This document shows positions 36,801-45,490 of a DNA stretch of 64,000 bases, one piece after another. The notes under the pieces were generated by a model. The model was not told the DNA's origin. It saw only the letters and a list, made by a program, of their open reading frames with translations, and made no database searches. Position 1 is the stretch's first letter, and every line of letters starts with the position of its first letter. The stretch comes from Bacillota bacterium. GTDB lineage: Bacteria; Bacillota; Clostridia; Lachnospirales; Lachnospiraceae. The position numbers and the translations under genes are program-made. The DNA lies in NCBI GenBank assembly GCA_023423335.1, contig JAFAFU010000065.1, positions 1-64,000 on the forward strand, given 5' to 3'.

Positions 36801-38538
36801 GAATTCCGGTCAGCTGTTCAATCTCGTAAGGGATCGGCACCTCAGGGTTGATAAAGGTACTGTACTTATCTACTACCTCTCCCTTAAGAACCTTAACAGC
36901 CCCGATCTCGATAATTCTATCGTTATTTTGGGAAAAGCCTGTAGTTTCGATATCAAATACTACGAAGCTGCCGTCCAGACTCTGACCTCTGCTGTCCGTG
37001 ACCACCTCCTTGATATCATCCACCAGATATGCTTCCATTCCATAAATTACTTTAAAATCCTTTGCCCTCTTCTGTTCCCCTTCATCCTTATAATCTTTGG
37101 GATCGAGCGCATGGTTTGCGTCCGGGAAGGATTGCACTACCCCGTGATCGGTTACGGCTACTGCCGTATGACCCCATTGGAAGGCCCTCTTAACAAGCTT
37201 CTTCACATCCACCACAGCATCCATGTCACTCATCAGGGTATGGGCATGAAGCTCCACCCGTTTCTTTGGGGCCAGATCGCACCTTGCGGAAGTAAAATCA
37301 CTAATGGTCTTTATACCGACGACAGAACCGATTGTAATATCCCGCTCGTAATTATCCATCTGGGCAATTCCCTTCAGCAGATAGAAGGCACCGGGCCGTA
37401 AGGCCTCCATTACCTCCTCTGCTTCGAGGGTTTTAACATAGAGCTTTACCTTGATGGAATCAGTAAAATCGGTGATAACGAAGGTAATGATGCTCTTCTC
37501 GTTCCCGATGGCTCTGGTATCCGGCTTGATCAGCTTACCCCGGATCACCACCTCGCCGATTTCCGCAATGATGTCGCAGATCAGCATGGCATTTCCTTCA
37601 AAATTCCTGCCATAAACCACGGAAGGATCCGTCGGCAGCTTACGATAACTGCCCTTACCCTTATCATAAGCACTTTTTCCCTTTCCTGTACCGCCCTTAA
37701 GACCTCCGGCTGCAGCCTTTGCCTGACTTTTTCCGCTTCCTGCGATGGCCGTATCCTCCGCAGCCTTTCCATTGGATATATTCCGGGAAACATCCTCCTC
37801 GGGATTCATATAGGGGATATTCCGGGCGGCATCCTCCTCCGGATTCACATAGGAGACGTTCTGATAAGCTCCCCAGCTATCGGCAGACAGTTCCTCGTCC
37901 GGATTGTCCCGGCCGTCATCCGGTACATTTCCCTGATACACCTCCGGCCTCTGCCGGTATCCTTCCAAGAAAGAAGCTTCCTCCACCCTGCCTGGTCCAT
38001 CCTGTCCATTCTTATCCTTCCGGTCCTGCTTGTCCTGCTTCTTTGGTTCAAGATAATCGATGATAACCCGGGCAGTGTATTGGAACCGTTCCTCAAATAA
38101 GGTTTCCAGATAATCCTTTAGTGCAGGCATCTTCTCTCGGGTGATACAGCTGTCCGTAGCCTTGATATGTATATTCAAATCCTCCACAGTAACCTCCGCC
38201 TGCGAAAGAAGATGATAAACTACGATACTCTCCTCCATCAACTCGGCAAGAATACTCTCCCGGTAGATCGGATACAGCTTCTCCAGGTTATATTGAGCTG
38301 ACAGACGAAATTGCGGCTTCAGGACAGCCTTATTTCCCGTAGCTTTAAATAGCTGCCGGTTCAGCAGCTCTTCCATTCTTTTGATATTTTGCCGGTGAAT
38401 CAGACGGCTGCTCTGAAAGCAGATATAGATATTCTTATTTTCTCTGGAGGCGAGAACCTTTACAACCTCAGTATCTTCATAAAGCCTTCTAAGCTCTCCC
38501 TCCGCAGTCAAATGTTCAAATGTCTCAAAGAATAGCAT
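33883..38538 (-). CDS. polC: DNA polymerase III alpha subunit, Gram-positive PolC type
   Basis: The replicative polymerase with built-in 3'-5' exonuclease. Domains in order: N-terminal domain (1-165), a long linker (165-300), OB domain (about 305-410), PHP part with ELHAHTLMSDMD near 430, the inserted exonuclease starting FDIETTG near 529, and PHP remainder. Then come a four-cysteine zinc module (CTEC, then CPVC) and the palm with PDIDLNFSGEYQ. The C-terminal NQMSLLDFL resembles a sliding-clamp motif. At 1551 residues it is about 100 longer than usual, because the linker is expanded with low-complexity sequence and a tandem repeat. GGGGA precedes the ATG. It follows ispG as in other Firmicutes. 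Confidence 0.97.
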   Translation of the reverse strand: MLFFETFEHLTAEGELRRLYEDTEVVKVLASRENKNIYICFQSSRLIHRQNIKRMEELLNRQLFKATGNKAVLKPQFRLSAQYNLEKLYPIYRESILAELMEESIVVYHLLSQAEVTVEDLNIHIKATDSCITREKMPALKDYLETLFEERFQYTARVIIDYLEPKKQDKQDRKDKNGQDGPGRVEEASFLEGYRQRPEVYQGNVPDDGRDNPDEELSADSWGAYQNVSYVNPEEDAARNIPYMNPEEDVSRNISNGKAAEDTAIAGSGKSQAKAAAGGLKGGTGKGKSAYDKGKGSYRKLPTDPSVVYGRNFEGNAMLICDIIAEIGEVVIRGKLIKPDTRAIGNEKSIITFVITDFTDSIKVKLYVKTLEAEEVMEALRPGAFYLLKGIAQMDNYERDITIGSVVGIKTISDFTSARCDLAPKKRVELHAHTLMSDMDAVVDVKKLVKRAFQWGHTAVAVTDHGVVQSFPDANHALDPKDYKDEGEQKRAKDFKVIYGMEAYLVDDIKEVVTDSRGQSLDGSFVVFDIETTGFSQNNDRIIEIGAVKVLKGEVVDKYSTFINPEVPIPYEIEQLTGIRDDMVLNAPRIEAVLPEFLAFCEGCSLVAHNASFDVGFIRKNASRLGIKADYTVIDTVGLARILLPDLSRYRLNIVAKALDISLENHHRAVDDAGATAEIFLKLSEMLKEKGITIVDEIDRLGKLSPEAIRKLPAYHAILLAQNDAGRVNLYKMVSLSHIEYYNKRPKVPKSLLMECREGIIVGSACEAGEIYRAVLANQSHEQIARLVNFYDYLEIQPLGNNEFLIRSDRSDDKEINSREDLMEINRKIIALGEEYNKPVVATCDVHFMDPEDEVYRRIIMAGKGFKDADQQAPLYFRTTEEMLEEFAYLGKEKAEEVVITNTNRIADRIEKISPVRPDKCPPVLENSEENLRNICYERAHSMYGKTLPKQVEDRLEHELKSIINNGFAVMYIIAQKLVWKSNEDGYLVGSRGSVGSSFVATTAGITEVNPLPPHYYCTECNYSDFESEEVKSFAGKSGCDMPDKDCPVCGKPLMKDGHDIPFETFLGFYGDKEPDIDLNFSGEYQSKAHDYTEVLFGKGHTFRAGTIGTLAEKTAYGYVKNYYEERGIHKRNVEIDRLVAGCVGVRRTTGQHPGGIVVLPHGENIYSFTPVQRPANDMNTTTTTTHFDYHSIDHNLLKLDILGHDDPTMIRMLEDLTGLDAKQIRLDDKKVMSLFHDTSALGISPKDLDGCELGCLGIPEFGTDFVMQMVKEAKPKSFSDLVRISGLSHGTDVWLNNAQTLIKEGTCTLSTAICTRDDIMIYLIQTGVEAGLSFKIMESVRKGKGLTPEWEEAMLEAGVPEWYIRSCKQIKYMFPKAHAAAYVMMAYRIAYFKVYYPLAYYAAYFSIRASAFNYELMCLGRDRLEQNMADYKRRSNTLTNKEQDTFKDMRVVQEMYARGFQFLSIDIFTAKAHHFQIIDDKLMPSLSTIDGLGDKAADGVVEAAKQGQFLSRDDFKIRCKVSSTVVDNMARLGLLGDLPLSNQMSLLDFL

Positions 38539-38603
38539 CTTATCTTCCCCTTATTGTACGTGGATTACCATAGTTTCGTATAGTATTATATGGTTCAAGC
38601 GTT

Positions 38604-38618
38604 AAAAGCCCTTCGGGC
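38604..38618 (-). terminator. Small terminator-like hairpin upstream of polC
   Basis: On the minus strand GCCC-GAA-GGGC is followed by TTTT. It lies in the ispG-polC gap, beside the inverted-repeat element, and a TATAAT at 38585-38590 follows it 40 bases or so before polC. It may attenuate read-through from ispG, with polC having its own weak promoter. Confidence 0.4.
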
Positions 38619-38626
38619 ATCACGGC

Positions 38627-38721
38627 TTCGTCAATTTGCACCTTCGCTAGGCGGAAGCGTGTTGCGAATGAATTATGTTTTGTATCACTCTATCACCAGT
38701 CAAATTGTGCAAATTGACGAA
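38627..38721. repeat. 95-bp element with perfect 15-bp terminal inverted repeats
   Basis: TTCGTCAATTTGCAC at 38627-38641 is repeated exactly in reverse complement at 38707-38721. Inside, a nested TTCGC/GCGAA pair (38643-38647 and 38664-38668) can form a second stem. It lies in the 217-base gap between ispG and polC, encodes nothing, and looks like a small non-autonomous inverted-repeat element or a structured leader RNA. Confidence 0.65.
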
Positions 38722-38755
38722 CTGTATTTTGAATTGGCTTTTGACACCTAAATCA

Positions 38756-39817
38756 TTATAACTGTTTATTCCAATTCATAAGTTCATTCCTTAAGGTTTC
38801 CAGTAATTCGGCTTCCGGAACCTTTCGGATAATTTCACCCTTCTTAATCAGAAGCCCTTCTCCCCTGCCGCCTGCCACGCCAATATCCGCTTCCCTGGCT
38901 TCTCCGGGTCCGTTGACGGCACAGCCCATAACGGCCACCTTAATATCCAGGTCGAAATCAGAAACCATCTCTTCTACCTCTGTGGCAAGCTTAATCAGAT
39001 TGATCTGTGTTCTTCCGCAGGTCGGGCAGGATACCACTTCGACGCCGCCCTTTCGAAGACCCAGGGCCTTTAAGATAAGCTTTGCTGATTTGATCTCCTC
39101 CGCCGGATCTCCTGTCAGGGATACGCGGATGGTATCTCCGATTCCCTGATATAAAATGATGCCCAGTCCAAGGGCTGATTTGATATTGCCGGCATTCACC
39201 GTGCCGGCCTCCGTAATTCCCACATGGAGGGGATAGTCCGTCTCTCTGGCGATCAGTTCGTGAGCTTTGATGCACATCATAACATCGGAGGATTTTATGC
39301 TGATAACCATTCGGTCATGGCCCATATCCTCAATCCTCTTAACCTTATCCAGCGCACTTTCTACCAGACCCTCCGCAGTGACATGACCATATCTTGCGAT
39401 AATTTCCTTCTCCAGAGAGCCCGAATTCACTCCGACACGGATCGGAATGCTCCGCTCCTTTGCTACGGCCACCACAGCCTGAAGCTTCTCATTACTGCCG
39501 ATATTACCGGGGTTGATCCTGATCTTATCGGCACCGTTCTCCATGGCCGCAATCGCGAGCCGGTAATCGAAGTGGATATCTGCCACCAGGGGAATGGATA
39601 TCTGCTTCTTAATCTCAGCCAGGGCTGCCGCTGCCTCCTTACTCGGTACGGCAAGGCGGATAATATCACACCCTGCCTTTTCCAGTCTCTTTATCTGTTC
39701 TACGGTGGCTTTCACATCCTCGGTCCTGGTGTTCGTCATGGACTGGATCAGAACCGGATTCCCCCCGCCGATCACTTTATTTCCAATGTGGATTACTTTC
39801 GTTTTATCTCTGTACAT
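38756..39817 (-). CDS. ispG: 4-hydroxy-3-methylbut-2-en-1-yl diphosphate synthase (IspG/GcpE)
   Basis: This 353-residue iron-sulfur enzyme converts MEcPP to HMBPP in the MEP isoprenoid pathway. The N-terminal TIM barrel shows GGGNPVLIQSMTNTRTED and ADIHFDYRLA. The C-terminal reductase-like domain has the 4Fe-4S ligands in SCPTCGRTQ (about 265) and MGCAVNGPGEARE (about 297). It lies 69 bases after rseP. Precursors from this pathway feed undecaprenyl phosphate made by UppS nearby. Confidence 0.97.
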   Translation of the reverse strand: MYRDKTKVIHIGNKVIGGGNPVLIQSMTNTRTEDVKATVEQIKRLEKAGCDIIRLAVPSKEAAAALAEIKKQISIPLVADIHFDYRLAIAAMENGADKIRINPGNIGSNEKLQAVVAVAKERSIPIRVGVNSGSLEKEIIARYGHVTAEGLVESALDKVKRIEDMGHDRMVISIKSSDVMMCIKAHELIARETDYPLHVGITEAGTVNAGNIKSALGLGIILYQGIGDTIRVSLTGDPAEEIKSAKLILKALGLRKGGVEVVSCPTCGRTQINLIKLATEVEEMVSDFDLDIKVAVMGCAVNGPGEAREADIGVAGGRGEGLLIKKGEIIRKVPEAELLETLRNELMNWNKQL

Positions 39818-39886
39818 AATATGAAATATGCCTCCTTGAGGTCTGCAGGCCTTAGCCGTCTTCGCATCCGGATATCACAATCCTGA

Positions 39887-41176
39887 TTAAACAAAGAGGT
39901 TTCGGATATCATTAAACAATACAAATACCATCAGTGCCATAAGAAGAGCCATTCCTACGAAATGCACCAAGGCCTCCTTCTCCTTCGGAACCGGTTTTCC
40001 CCTGACCGCTTCAATCAGAAGGAATACCAGACGCCCTCCATCCAGCGCGGGAAGCGGCAGCAGATTCATAACACCCAGGTTCGTACTGATCAGAATGCAG
40101 AAGCCTGCCAGTGACAAAAATACCGCACGAATTCCCTGCTTTGAGCTCTCATCCACAATCTGGCCGACCACATTGACGATGCCGACCGGCCCGGAGATAT
40201 CCTTCATGCTGGCCTTACCGGTAATGAGATAACCAAGGCTGCTGACCGTGTATTTTACATAGAATTTGAGTTCATGGAAGCTGTTTTTCACTGCTTCCAG
40301 AGGTGATACCTTGGTATTGCCGGCATAATAATACAGTCCAAGATCATAATAATCGACCTGCTCCGGGGTTACCTTGGCAACCTTTGTTTCCCCCTCATGC
40401 AGAATGGTCATTGTAACCGGCTGTCCTGACAGGGGATGCTCCTCAAAATATTTTCTCAGATCTTCCCCTGTTTTTATGTCGGTATCATCCACCTTAACAA
40501 TAACATCTCCCGCAACCACCCCTTGTTCTCCCAAGGGCTTTGAAGGATCGACCTCTAAAATATCGGCAGCCGGATTTGCGCTGCTATAGGTAAAGCCCAT
40601 ACGGTAATCCGTTATCTGCTTTGGTTTAAGCCTCGTTTCATATATCCTGCCATCTCTCAGATAGGTAACCTCAACCGGAGCTTCGGTTAGTGGATGGAAC
40701 ATCAAATAGAGATCAATTTCTCTGCCAAAATGAATGGTGCTGCCATTCATCTTTGTAATCCTATCCCCTGCACGAAGACCTGCTTCCGCTGCCGAGGTCC
40801 CCTCCTTAACAACCGTAATATCCGGGTAATCCACCCCGACCGCACCGGTTATTATCAGAGCCAGCACAAAGGCAAGAATGAAATTAAAGAAGGCCCCGGC
40901 AAAAATAACCGAAAATCTCGCCCATACACTCTTCTTATGGAAGGCTCCGTCATCTTCGACGGTCTCATCCTCACCAAGCATCATGCAGGACCCCCCGAAA
41001 GGAAATATCTTCAGGGAATATCTTGTTCCGTTCTTTACAAAGCTGGCAATTCTCGGACCCATACCGACAGAGAATTCCGTAACCGTAATTCCGTTCTTCT
41101 TTGCCAGCAGAAAATGTCCCAATTCATGTATTATGATAATAAAGCCCAACAGTAATATTGCTACTAAAATATTCAT
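39887..41176 (-). CDS. rseP: Site-2 intramembrane zinc metalloprotease RseP/RasP
   Basis: This 429-residue multi-pass membrane protease has HELGH (17-21) in the first helix as the zinc site and NLLPLPALDGGRL near 375 as the third ligand motif. Two PDZ domains lie between (about 115-195 and 200-285; AEAGLRAGDRITKMN and GEQGVVAGDVIVKVD). It cleaves membrane-embedded anti-sigma factors and signal-peptide remnants. Two PDZ domains follow the E. coli layout; Bacillus RasP has one. It sits between dxr and ispG, the usual Firmicutes position. Confidence 0.95.
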   Translation of the reverse strand: MNILVAILLLGFIIIIHELGHFLLAKKNGITVTEFSVGMGPRIASFVKNGTRYSLKIFPFGGSCMMLGEDETVEDDGAFHKKSVWARFSVIFAGAFFNFILAFVLALIITGAVGVDYPDITVVKEGTSAAEAGLRAGDRITKMNGSTIHFGREIDLYLMFHPLTEAPVEVTYLRDGRIYETRLKPKQITDYRMGFTYSSANPAADILEVDPSKPLGEQGVVAGDVIVKVDDTDIKTGEDLRKYFEEHPLSGQPVTMTILHEGETKVAKVTPEQVDYYDLGLYYYAGNTKVSPLEAVKNSFHELKFYVKYTVSSLGYLITGKASMKDISGPVGIVNVVGQIVDESSKQGIRAVFLSLAGFCILISTNLGVMNLLPLPALDGGRLVFLLIEAVRGKPVPKEKEALVHFVGMALLMALMVFVLFNDIRNLFV

Positions 41177-41225
41177 ATTAACAATCCTTTCAAGTACCAG
41201 TCCTGTCGTCCTGATGTGCGGGTAT

Positions 41226-42386
41226 TTACTTAATATCGGTCCTGGTAAGTTCTTTTATAAAATCATATGTCTCTTTCTCCGTATTAAGAATGTCATTTAG
41301 AGAAGGGTCCGGTATCCGCTTATGATGCTTCATAGCCTCTCCGATCAGGGAAGGAATATCAAGAAAGCCGATCCTGCCCTCCAGAAATCTGGCCACTGCC
41401 CATTCATTTGCGGCATTGTAGACCGTCGGCATGCTACCTCCCATGGTACCGGCTTCCAACCCCAGCTTTAACCCGAAGAAGGTATCCAGATCCGGTTCTT
41501 CAAAAGTCAGCTGTTTTAATTTCACAAAATCCAATCGTTCTCCCTGAGAAAGCTCCATTCTACACGGGTAGAGCAATGCATATTGGATCGGCAGGCGCAT
41601 ATCCGGAATACCCATCTGTGCAAGAACACTGCCATCCACATATTCTACCATGGAATGGATGATACTCTGAGGATGAACGAGAACCCGGATCCGGTCAATC
41701 GGAATATCAAAAAGCCATCTGGCCTCCATCACCTCTAAGCCCTTATTGACCATGGTGGCCGAATCAATTGTTATCTTCTGTCCCATCGCCCAATTTGGGT
41801 GCTTCAGCGCATCGGCGCAGGTCATGGTCTTTAACTCGGTCAGCTGCTTTCCGCGAAAGGGTCCCCCGGAAGCAGTCAGCAGCAGCCTATGAACCGAACG
41901 CTTCTCTTCTCCCTTCAGTGACTGGAATATGGCGGAATGTTCACTGTCAACCGGAAGAAGGGATACCTTCTTCTCTTTGATTAACGGCATAATGATATGA
42001 CCTGCCGTAACCAGAGTCTCTTTATTGGCAAGGGCAATATTTTTACCCGCTTTAATCGCTTCTATTGTGGGCAGGATGCCGATCATGCCGACCATGGCAG
42101 TTACCACGGTTTCTGCTTGTGCTTCTGTCGCACATCCGATAATACCATCCATCCCGGACAGTACCTTTACCGGCATATCCTTCACCCTGTTTCTTAAAAT
42201 GACTGCACGGCCTTCCTCATAAACACAGACCAGGTTCGGACAAAATTCCCTGATCTGCTTCTCCAACAGGTCAATATTACTGCCTGCAGCCAGTGCAGTC
42301 ACCCGAAGCTCCTTATGTTCCCTGACGATATCCAAGGTCTGTGTTCCAATGGAACCGGTGGAACCAAGTACTGCAATATTCTTCAT
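41226..42386 (-). CDS. dxr: 1-deoxy-D-xylulose 5-phosphate reductoisomerase
   Basis: This 386-residue NADPH and metal-dependent enzyme catalyses the committed step of the MEP pathway. It has GSTGSIGTQTLDIV at the N-terminus, ALANKETLVTAG near 120, PVDSEHSAIFQSL near 145, TASGGPFRG near 180 and IDSATMVNKGLEVMEA near 220. Normal length, 19 bases after cdsA. It supplies the same pathway as ispG downstream. Confidence 0.97.
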   Translation of the reverse strand: MKNIAVLGSTGSIGTQTLDIVREHKELRVTALAAGSNIDLLEKQIREFCPNLVCVYEEGRAVILRNRVKDMPVKVLSGMDGIIGCATEAQAETVVTAMVGMIGILPTIEAIKAGKNIALANKETLVTAGHIIMPLIKEKKVSLLPVDSEHSAIFQSLKGEEKRSVHRLLLTASGGPFRGKQLTELKTMTCADALKHPNWAMGQKITIDSATMVNKGLEVMEARWLFDIPIDRIRVLVHPQSIIHSMVEYVDGSVLAQMGIPDMRLPIQYALLYPCRMELSQGERLDFVKLKQLTFEEPDLDTFFGLKLGLEAGTMGGSMPTVYNAANEWAVARFLEGRIGFLDIPSLIGEAMKHHKRIPDPSLNDILNTEKETYDFIKELTRTDIK

Positions 42387-42405
42387 AGGAATAACTCTGC
42401 CTCCA

Positions 42406-43218
42406 TTAAAAAAGTCCCTTCCCGAACAATACGGTCAGATAATATACGATCGGTGCGGTAAAGATAATACTGTCAAAGCGGTCCAGGATACCACCATGAC
42501 CCGGGATCAGATTGCCATAATCCTTAATTTCATGGTTCCTCTTGACAGCGGAAGCAGCCAAATCCCCAATCTGGGAAAGGATGCTGGAGGCTGCTCCGAT
42601 AACAGCAAATACCAGCTGGGGCTGGTCGATACCTGTCAGATGGGAACGGATTACCGTAGCAAAGAGAAAACCGATTAGGGCCGCTCCCAAAACACCGCCG
42701 ATGCAACCCTCCAGGGATTTCTTGGGACTTAGCTTAGGAGTAACCTTATGCTTGCCGATCAGCATTCCGACACAGTAGGCGCAGGTATCGGAGCCCCAGG
42801 CGCCAATGAATACCAGCCATACGATCCATGCCCCGTCCTCCAAAATCCTTATCTGATATATGTAGGACAGCATGACGCTGATATAAAACAGGCCTAAAAA
42901 AGCAATCGAAACCTGCTCCGTATCATACTTCGGGAACTGCAATACATATAAAGCCATCAGCAGCAAAAGAAACAGGATAAAAAGCATCACCAGATGCTTC
43001 CTAAGGTCAAAATAAATCACCAGATAATACGCTATTCCGGCTATATAACCCAGAACTCCCAACAGGGTTTTATTAATTTTAACGATCCGGTATAATTCCA
43101 TCATACCGATCATGGATATGCATCCGACCGCTGCAAAGAGAGCATCGCCGCCCAGGACTACCATTAATATCGTTAACGACAGCACAATCACACTGCTGCG
43201 TAATCTTATCATAAACAT
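42406..43218 (-). CDS. cdsA: Phosphatidate cytidylyltransferase
   Basis: This 270-residue polytopic membrane enzyme makes CDP-diacylglycerol from phosphatidate and CTP. About seven or eight hydrophobic segments come before the family signature near the C-terminus (about 205-265), with DLAASAVKRNHEIKDYGNLI and PGHGGILDRFDS. It lies 24 bases after uppS. Normal length. Confidence 0.95.
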   Translation of the reverse strand: MFMIRLRSSVIVLSLTILMVVLGGDALFAAVGCISMIGMMELYRIVKINKTLLGVLGYIAGIAYYLVIYFDLRKHLVMLFILFLLLLMALYVLQFPKYDTEQVSIAFLGLFYISVMLSYIYQIRILEDGAWIVWLVFIGAWGSDTCAYCVGMLIGKHKVTPKLSPKKSLEGCIGGVLGAALIGFLFATVIRSHLTGIDQPQLVFAVIGAASSILSQIGDLAASAVKRNHEIKDYGNLIPGHGGILDRFDSIIFTAPIVYYLTVLFGKGLF

Positions 43219-43242
43219 AGTATAACCCCCTTATGCGCCTTT

Positions 43243-43959
43243 CTATGAAATAGCGCCGAATTTTCTCTGTCTGCTGCTATAGTAGTCAACTGCTTTCTGT
43301 AATTCGTCCTTATTAAAATCCGGCCATAGTACGTCTGTAAAATACAATTCCGTATATGCTGACTGCCATAGCAGGAAGTTGGAAAGCCTCTGCTCACCGC
43401 TGGTCCGGATCAAGAGATCCGGCTCCGGAATATCCTTCGTATCCAGATACTGTGTGAATCTGGCTTCATCGATCTCATCCGGTGTAAGCCTGCCTTCCCT
43501 GACCTCCAGAGAAATAGCCTTGACGGCACGGAGCATCTCATCCCTGCTTCCATAATTGATTGCCACCTGAAATTTCAGCCCGGTATTTCCTGCCGATGCC
43601 TCCTCAAGGTCGTGAATACTCTTTCTGATTTTTTCCGGAAGCACAGTGATATCCCCAATAATGCTCACCCGCATATTGTTCTTGGCACTGGTCTTAATAC
43701 TGGTCTCGAGATAAGTTCCCAGCAGCTTCATCAAAGCATCCACTTCTTCCTTCGGACGCCTCCAGTTTTCCGTCGAAAAAGCATATACCGTCAGGTACTC
43801 TATCCCCATATGATAAGCTTCCTCACAGATTTTTTCCACTACCTTGCTGCCCTGAGTATGACCATAATTTCTGGGCATCATTCTCTTCCTTGCCCATCTG
43901 CCGTTACCATCAAGGATGATAGCAACATGTTTTGGTATGTTTAATCCATTTTCCTGCAT
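43243..43959 (-). CDS. uppS: Undecaprenyl diphosphate synthase (isoprenyl transferase)
   Basis: This 238-residue cis-prenyltransferase builds the C55 carrier for peptidoglycan and for the Wzx/Wzy polysaccharide encoded in this window. It shows HVAIILDGNGRWA with the catalytic Asp17, and RTSGEQRLSNFLLWQSAY near 195. I use the ATG at 43959 (MQENGLN) behind a CAGGAG site; the earlier start six codons upstream has no proper site. A hairpin lies in the 108-base gap from frr. Confidence 0.95.
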   Translation of the reverse strand: MQENGLNIPKHVAIILDGNGRWARKRMMPRNYGHTQGSKVVEKICEEAYHMGIEYLTVYAFSTENWRRPKEEVDALMKLLGTYLETSIKTSAKNNMRVSIIGDITVLPEKIRKSIHDLEEASAGNTGLKFQVAINYGSRDEMLRAVKAISLEVREGRLTPDEIDEARFTQYLDTKDIPEPDLLIRTSGEQRLSNFLLWQSAYTELYFTDVLWPDFNKDELQKAVDYYSSRQRKFGAIS

Positions 43960-43984
43960 TGAAATTCTCCTGTGCATATTTCAA

Positions 43985-44024
43985 TGGGAATCACCCGAGA
44001 CATTGGCTGCTCTGGCGATTCCCA
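43985..44024 (-). other. Hairpin in the frr-uppS intergenic gap
   Basis: TGGGAATCGCC and GGTGATTCCCA on the minus strand form an 11-bp stem with one G-T pair and an 18-base loop. It lies about 25 bases before the uppS ATG and has no T tract. It may set transcript stability or the relative expression of frr and uppS. Confidence 0.45.
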
Positions 44025-44067
44025 ATCTAAAATTCCTTTTAGGACGCACTTGATATATTATTGTAAA

Positions 44068-44622
44068 TTATACCGTAAGGATCTCCTTGGACTTGTCCTC
44101 CATAACTCTGTCAATCTCCACGATATGTCTGTCTGTAAGCTTCTGGCATTCATCCTCCAGATGCTTGAATTCATCCTCGGAAATCTCGCTGGCTTTGTTC
44201 TGTTTCTTGAACGCCTCATTCGCATCTCTTCTGATATTACGGATGGCCACCTTCGCATTCTCCGCCTTCTTCTTAACATCCTTCACGAGATCTTTTCTTC
44301 TTTCCTCCGTAAGCTCAGGAAATACCAGGCGGATCACCCTTCCGTCATTGCTGGGAGTCAGCCCCAGGTCAGAGGCCATTATTACCTTTTCAATATCCTT
44401 GATTAATTTACTCTCCCATGGCTGGATCTGGATAACTCTTGCCTCCGGTACCGAGATGTTTGCAACCGCCTGCAAGGAAGAAGGTTGTCCATAGTAATCT
44501 ACTTTAAGCTTATCAAGAAGATGCGGGTTAGCTCTTCCGGCACGGATTGTAGAGTACTCTTCCCGTAAAGTCTCCAAGGTTTTTCCCATCTTCTGATTAA
44601 ATTGATCTAACTTTGCATCCAT
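44068..44622 (-). CDS. frr: Ribosome recycling factor
   Basis: This 184-residue protein splits post-termination ribosomes with EF-G. It has the long-helix bundle signatures of the family: YSTIRAGRANPHLLDKLKVDYYG (shortened here to its start at about residue 22), LTEERRKDLVK near 118 and RNIRRDANEAFKK near 140. Normal length, 71 bases after pyrH, the universal order. Confidence 0.97.
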   Translation of the reverse strand: MDAKLDQFNQKMGKTLETLREEYSTIRAGRANPHLLDKLKVDYYGQPSSLQAVANISVPEARVIQIQPWESKLIKDIEKVIMASDLGLTPSNDGRVIRLVFPELTEERRKDLVKDVKKKAENAKVAIRNIRRDANEAFKKQNKASEISEDEFKHLEDECQKLTDRHIVEIDRVMEDKSKEILTV

Positions 44623-44693
44623 TCATGATCCCTCCAATTTTTTATAATTAAGCAATGCTTCGGATAAAGCCGGGTAACAGCTGCTCGTACCAT

Positions 44694-45398
44694 TTATACG
44701 GTCATTGTCGTGCCGTTTGATTGTCCCTGCGCTGCCTTGACAATGCTGTTCTCCTCGGAAAGACCAAACAGTAAGATTGGTATTTTATTCTCAAGACAGA
44801 GCACCGTAGCTGTCAGGTCAACAATACCCAGCTTCTGGTCCAGCACCTGCTGCATCGGTATCGTATCGAATTTCTTAGCATTCCTATTCTGCTTCGGGTC
44901 ACAGTCATATACGCCGTCAATATTTCTGGCCATCAATATGATGTCACAATCCAATTCCACCGCCCTGAGTACCGTTGCGGTATCCGTGGAAAAATACGGG
45001 TGACCGGTTCCTCCGGCCAGGAAAGCTACCCCGCCCTGTTTCATACAGGCGGTAACCTCATCCTTTGAAAAAAGCTTTGTGATGCAGCCGCAGGAAAAAG
45101 GTGTATAAATCTCGGTAGGAATTCCAACGAATCGGAATATCTCTGATACATAGATACAATTCATGACCGTTGCCAGCATCCCGATCTGATCTGCTTTTGT
45201 ACGATCTATGGTCTCACTGGTTCTCCCTCTCCAGAAGTTGCCCCCGCCGATGACGATACCTACCTCAATTCCCTTCTCCACTAACTGCTTTACCTGCTTC
45301 GCTACTTCGATACAAGTGGCTTCATCAAAACCGGTTCTCTTATCACCGGCCAAAGCCTCACCGCTTAATTTCAGTAATACCCGATTATATATTTTCAT
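44694..45398 (-). CDS. pyrH: UMP kinase
   Basis: This 234-residue hexameric kinase of the amino-acid kinase fold phosphorylates UMP to UDP. It shows RVLLKLSGEALAG at the N-terminus, VIGGGNFWRGR near 50, FLAGGTGHPYFSTDTA near 125 and NIDGVYDCDPK near 158. Adjacent to frr as usual. UDP made here is upstream of all UDP-sugars of the polysaccharide locus, but pyrH is a general housekeeping gene. Confidence 0.97.
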   Translation of the reverse strand: MKIYNRVLLKLSGEALAGDKRTGFDEATCIEVAKQVKQLVEKGIEVGIVIGGGNFWRGRTSETIDRTKADQIGMLATVMNCIYVSEIFRFVGIPTEIYTPFSCGCITKLFSKDEVTACMKQGGVAFLAGGTGHPYFSTDTATVLRAVELDCDIILMARNIDGVYDCDPKQNRNAKKFDTIPMQQVLDQKLGIVDLTATVLCLENKIPILLFGLSEENSIVKAAQGQSNGTTMTV

Positions 45399-45490
45399 TA
45401 TTCAATTGCCTCCATACTTAGCTTTTCCAACCTACTTTATCACAGGAAGGATGAAATGGCAAGTGCCTCATCCGATGTGACAAAAGTATA

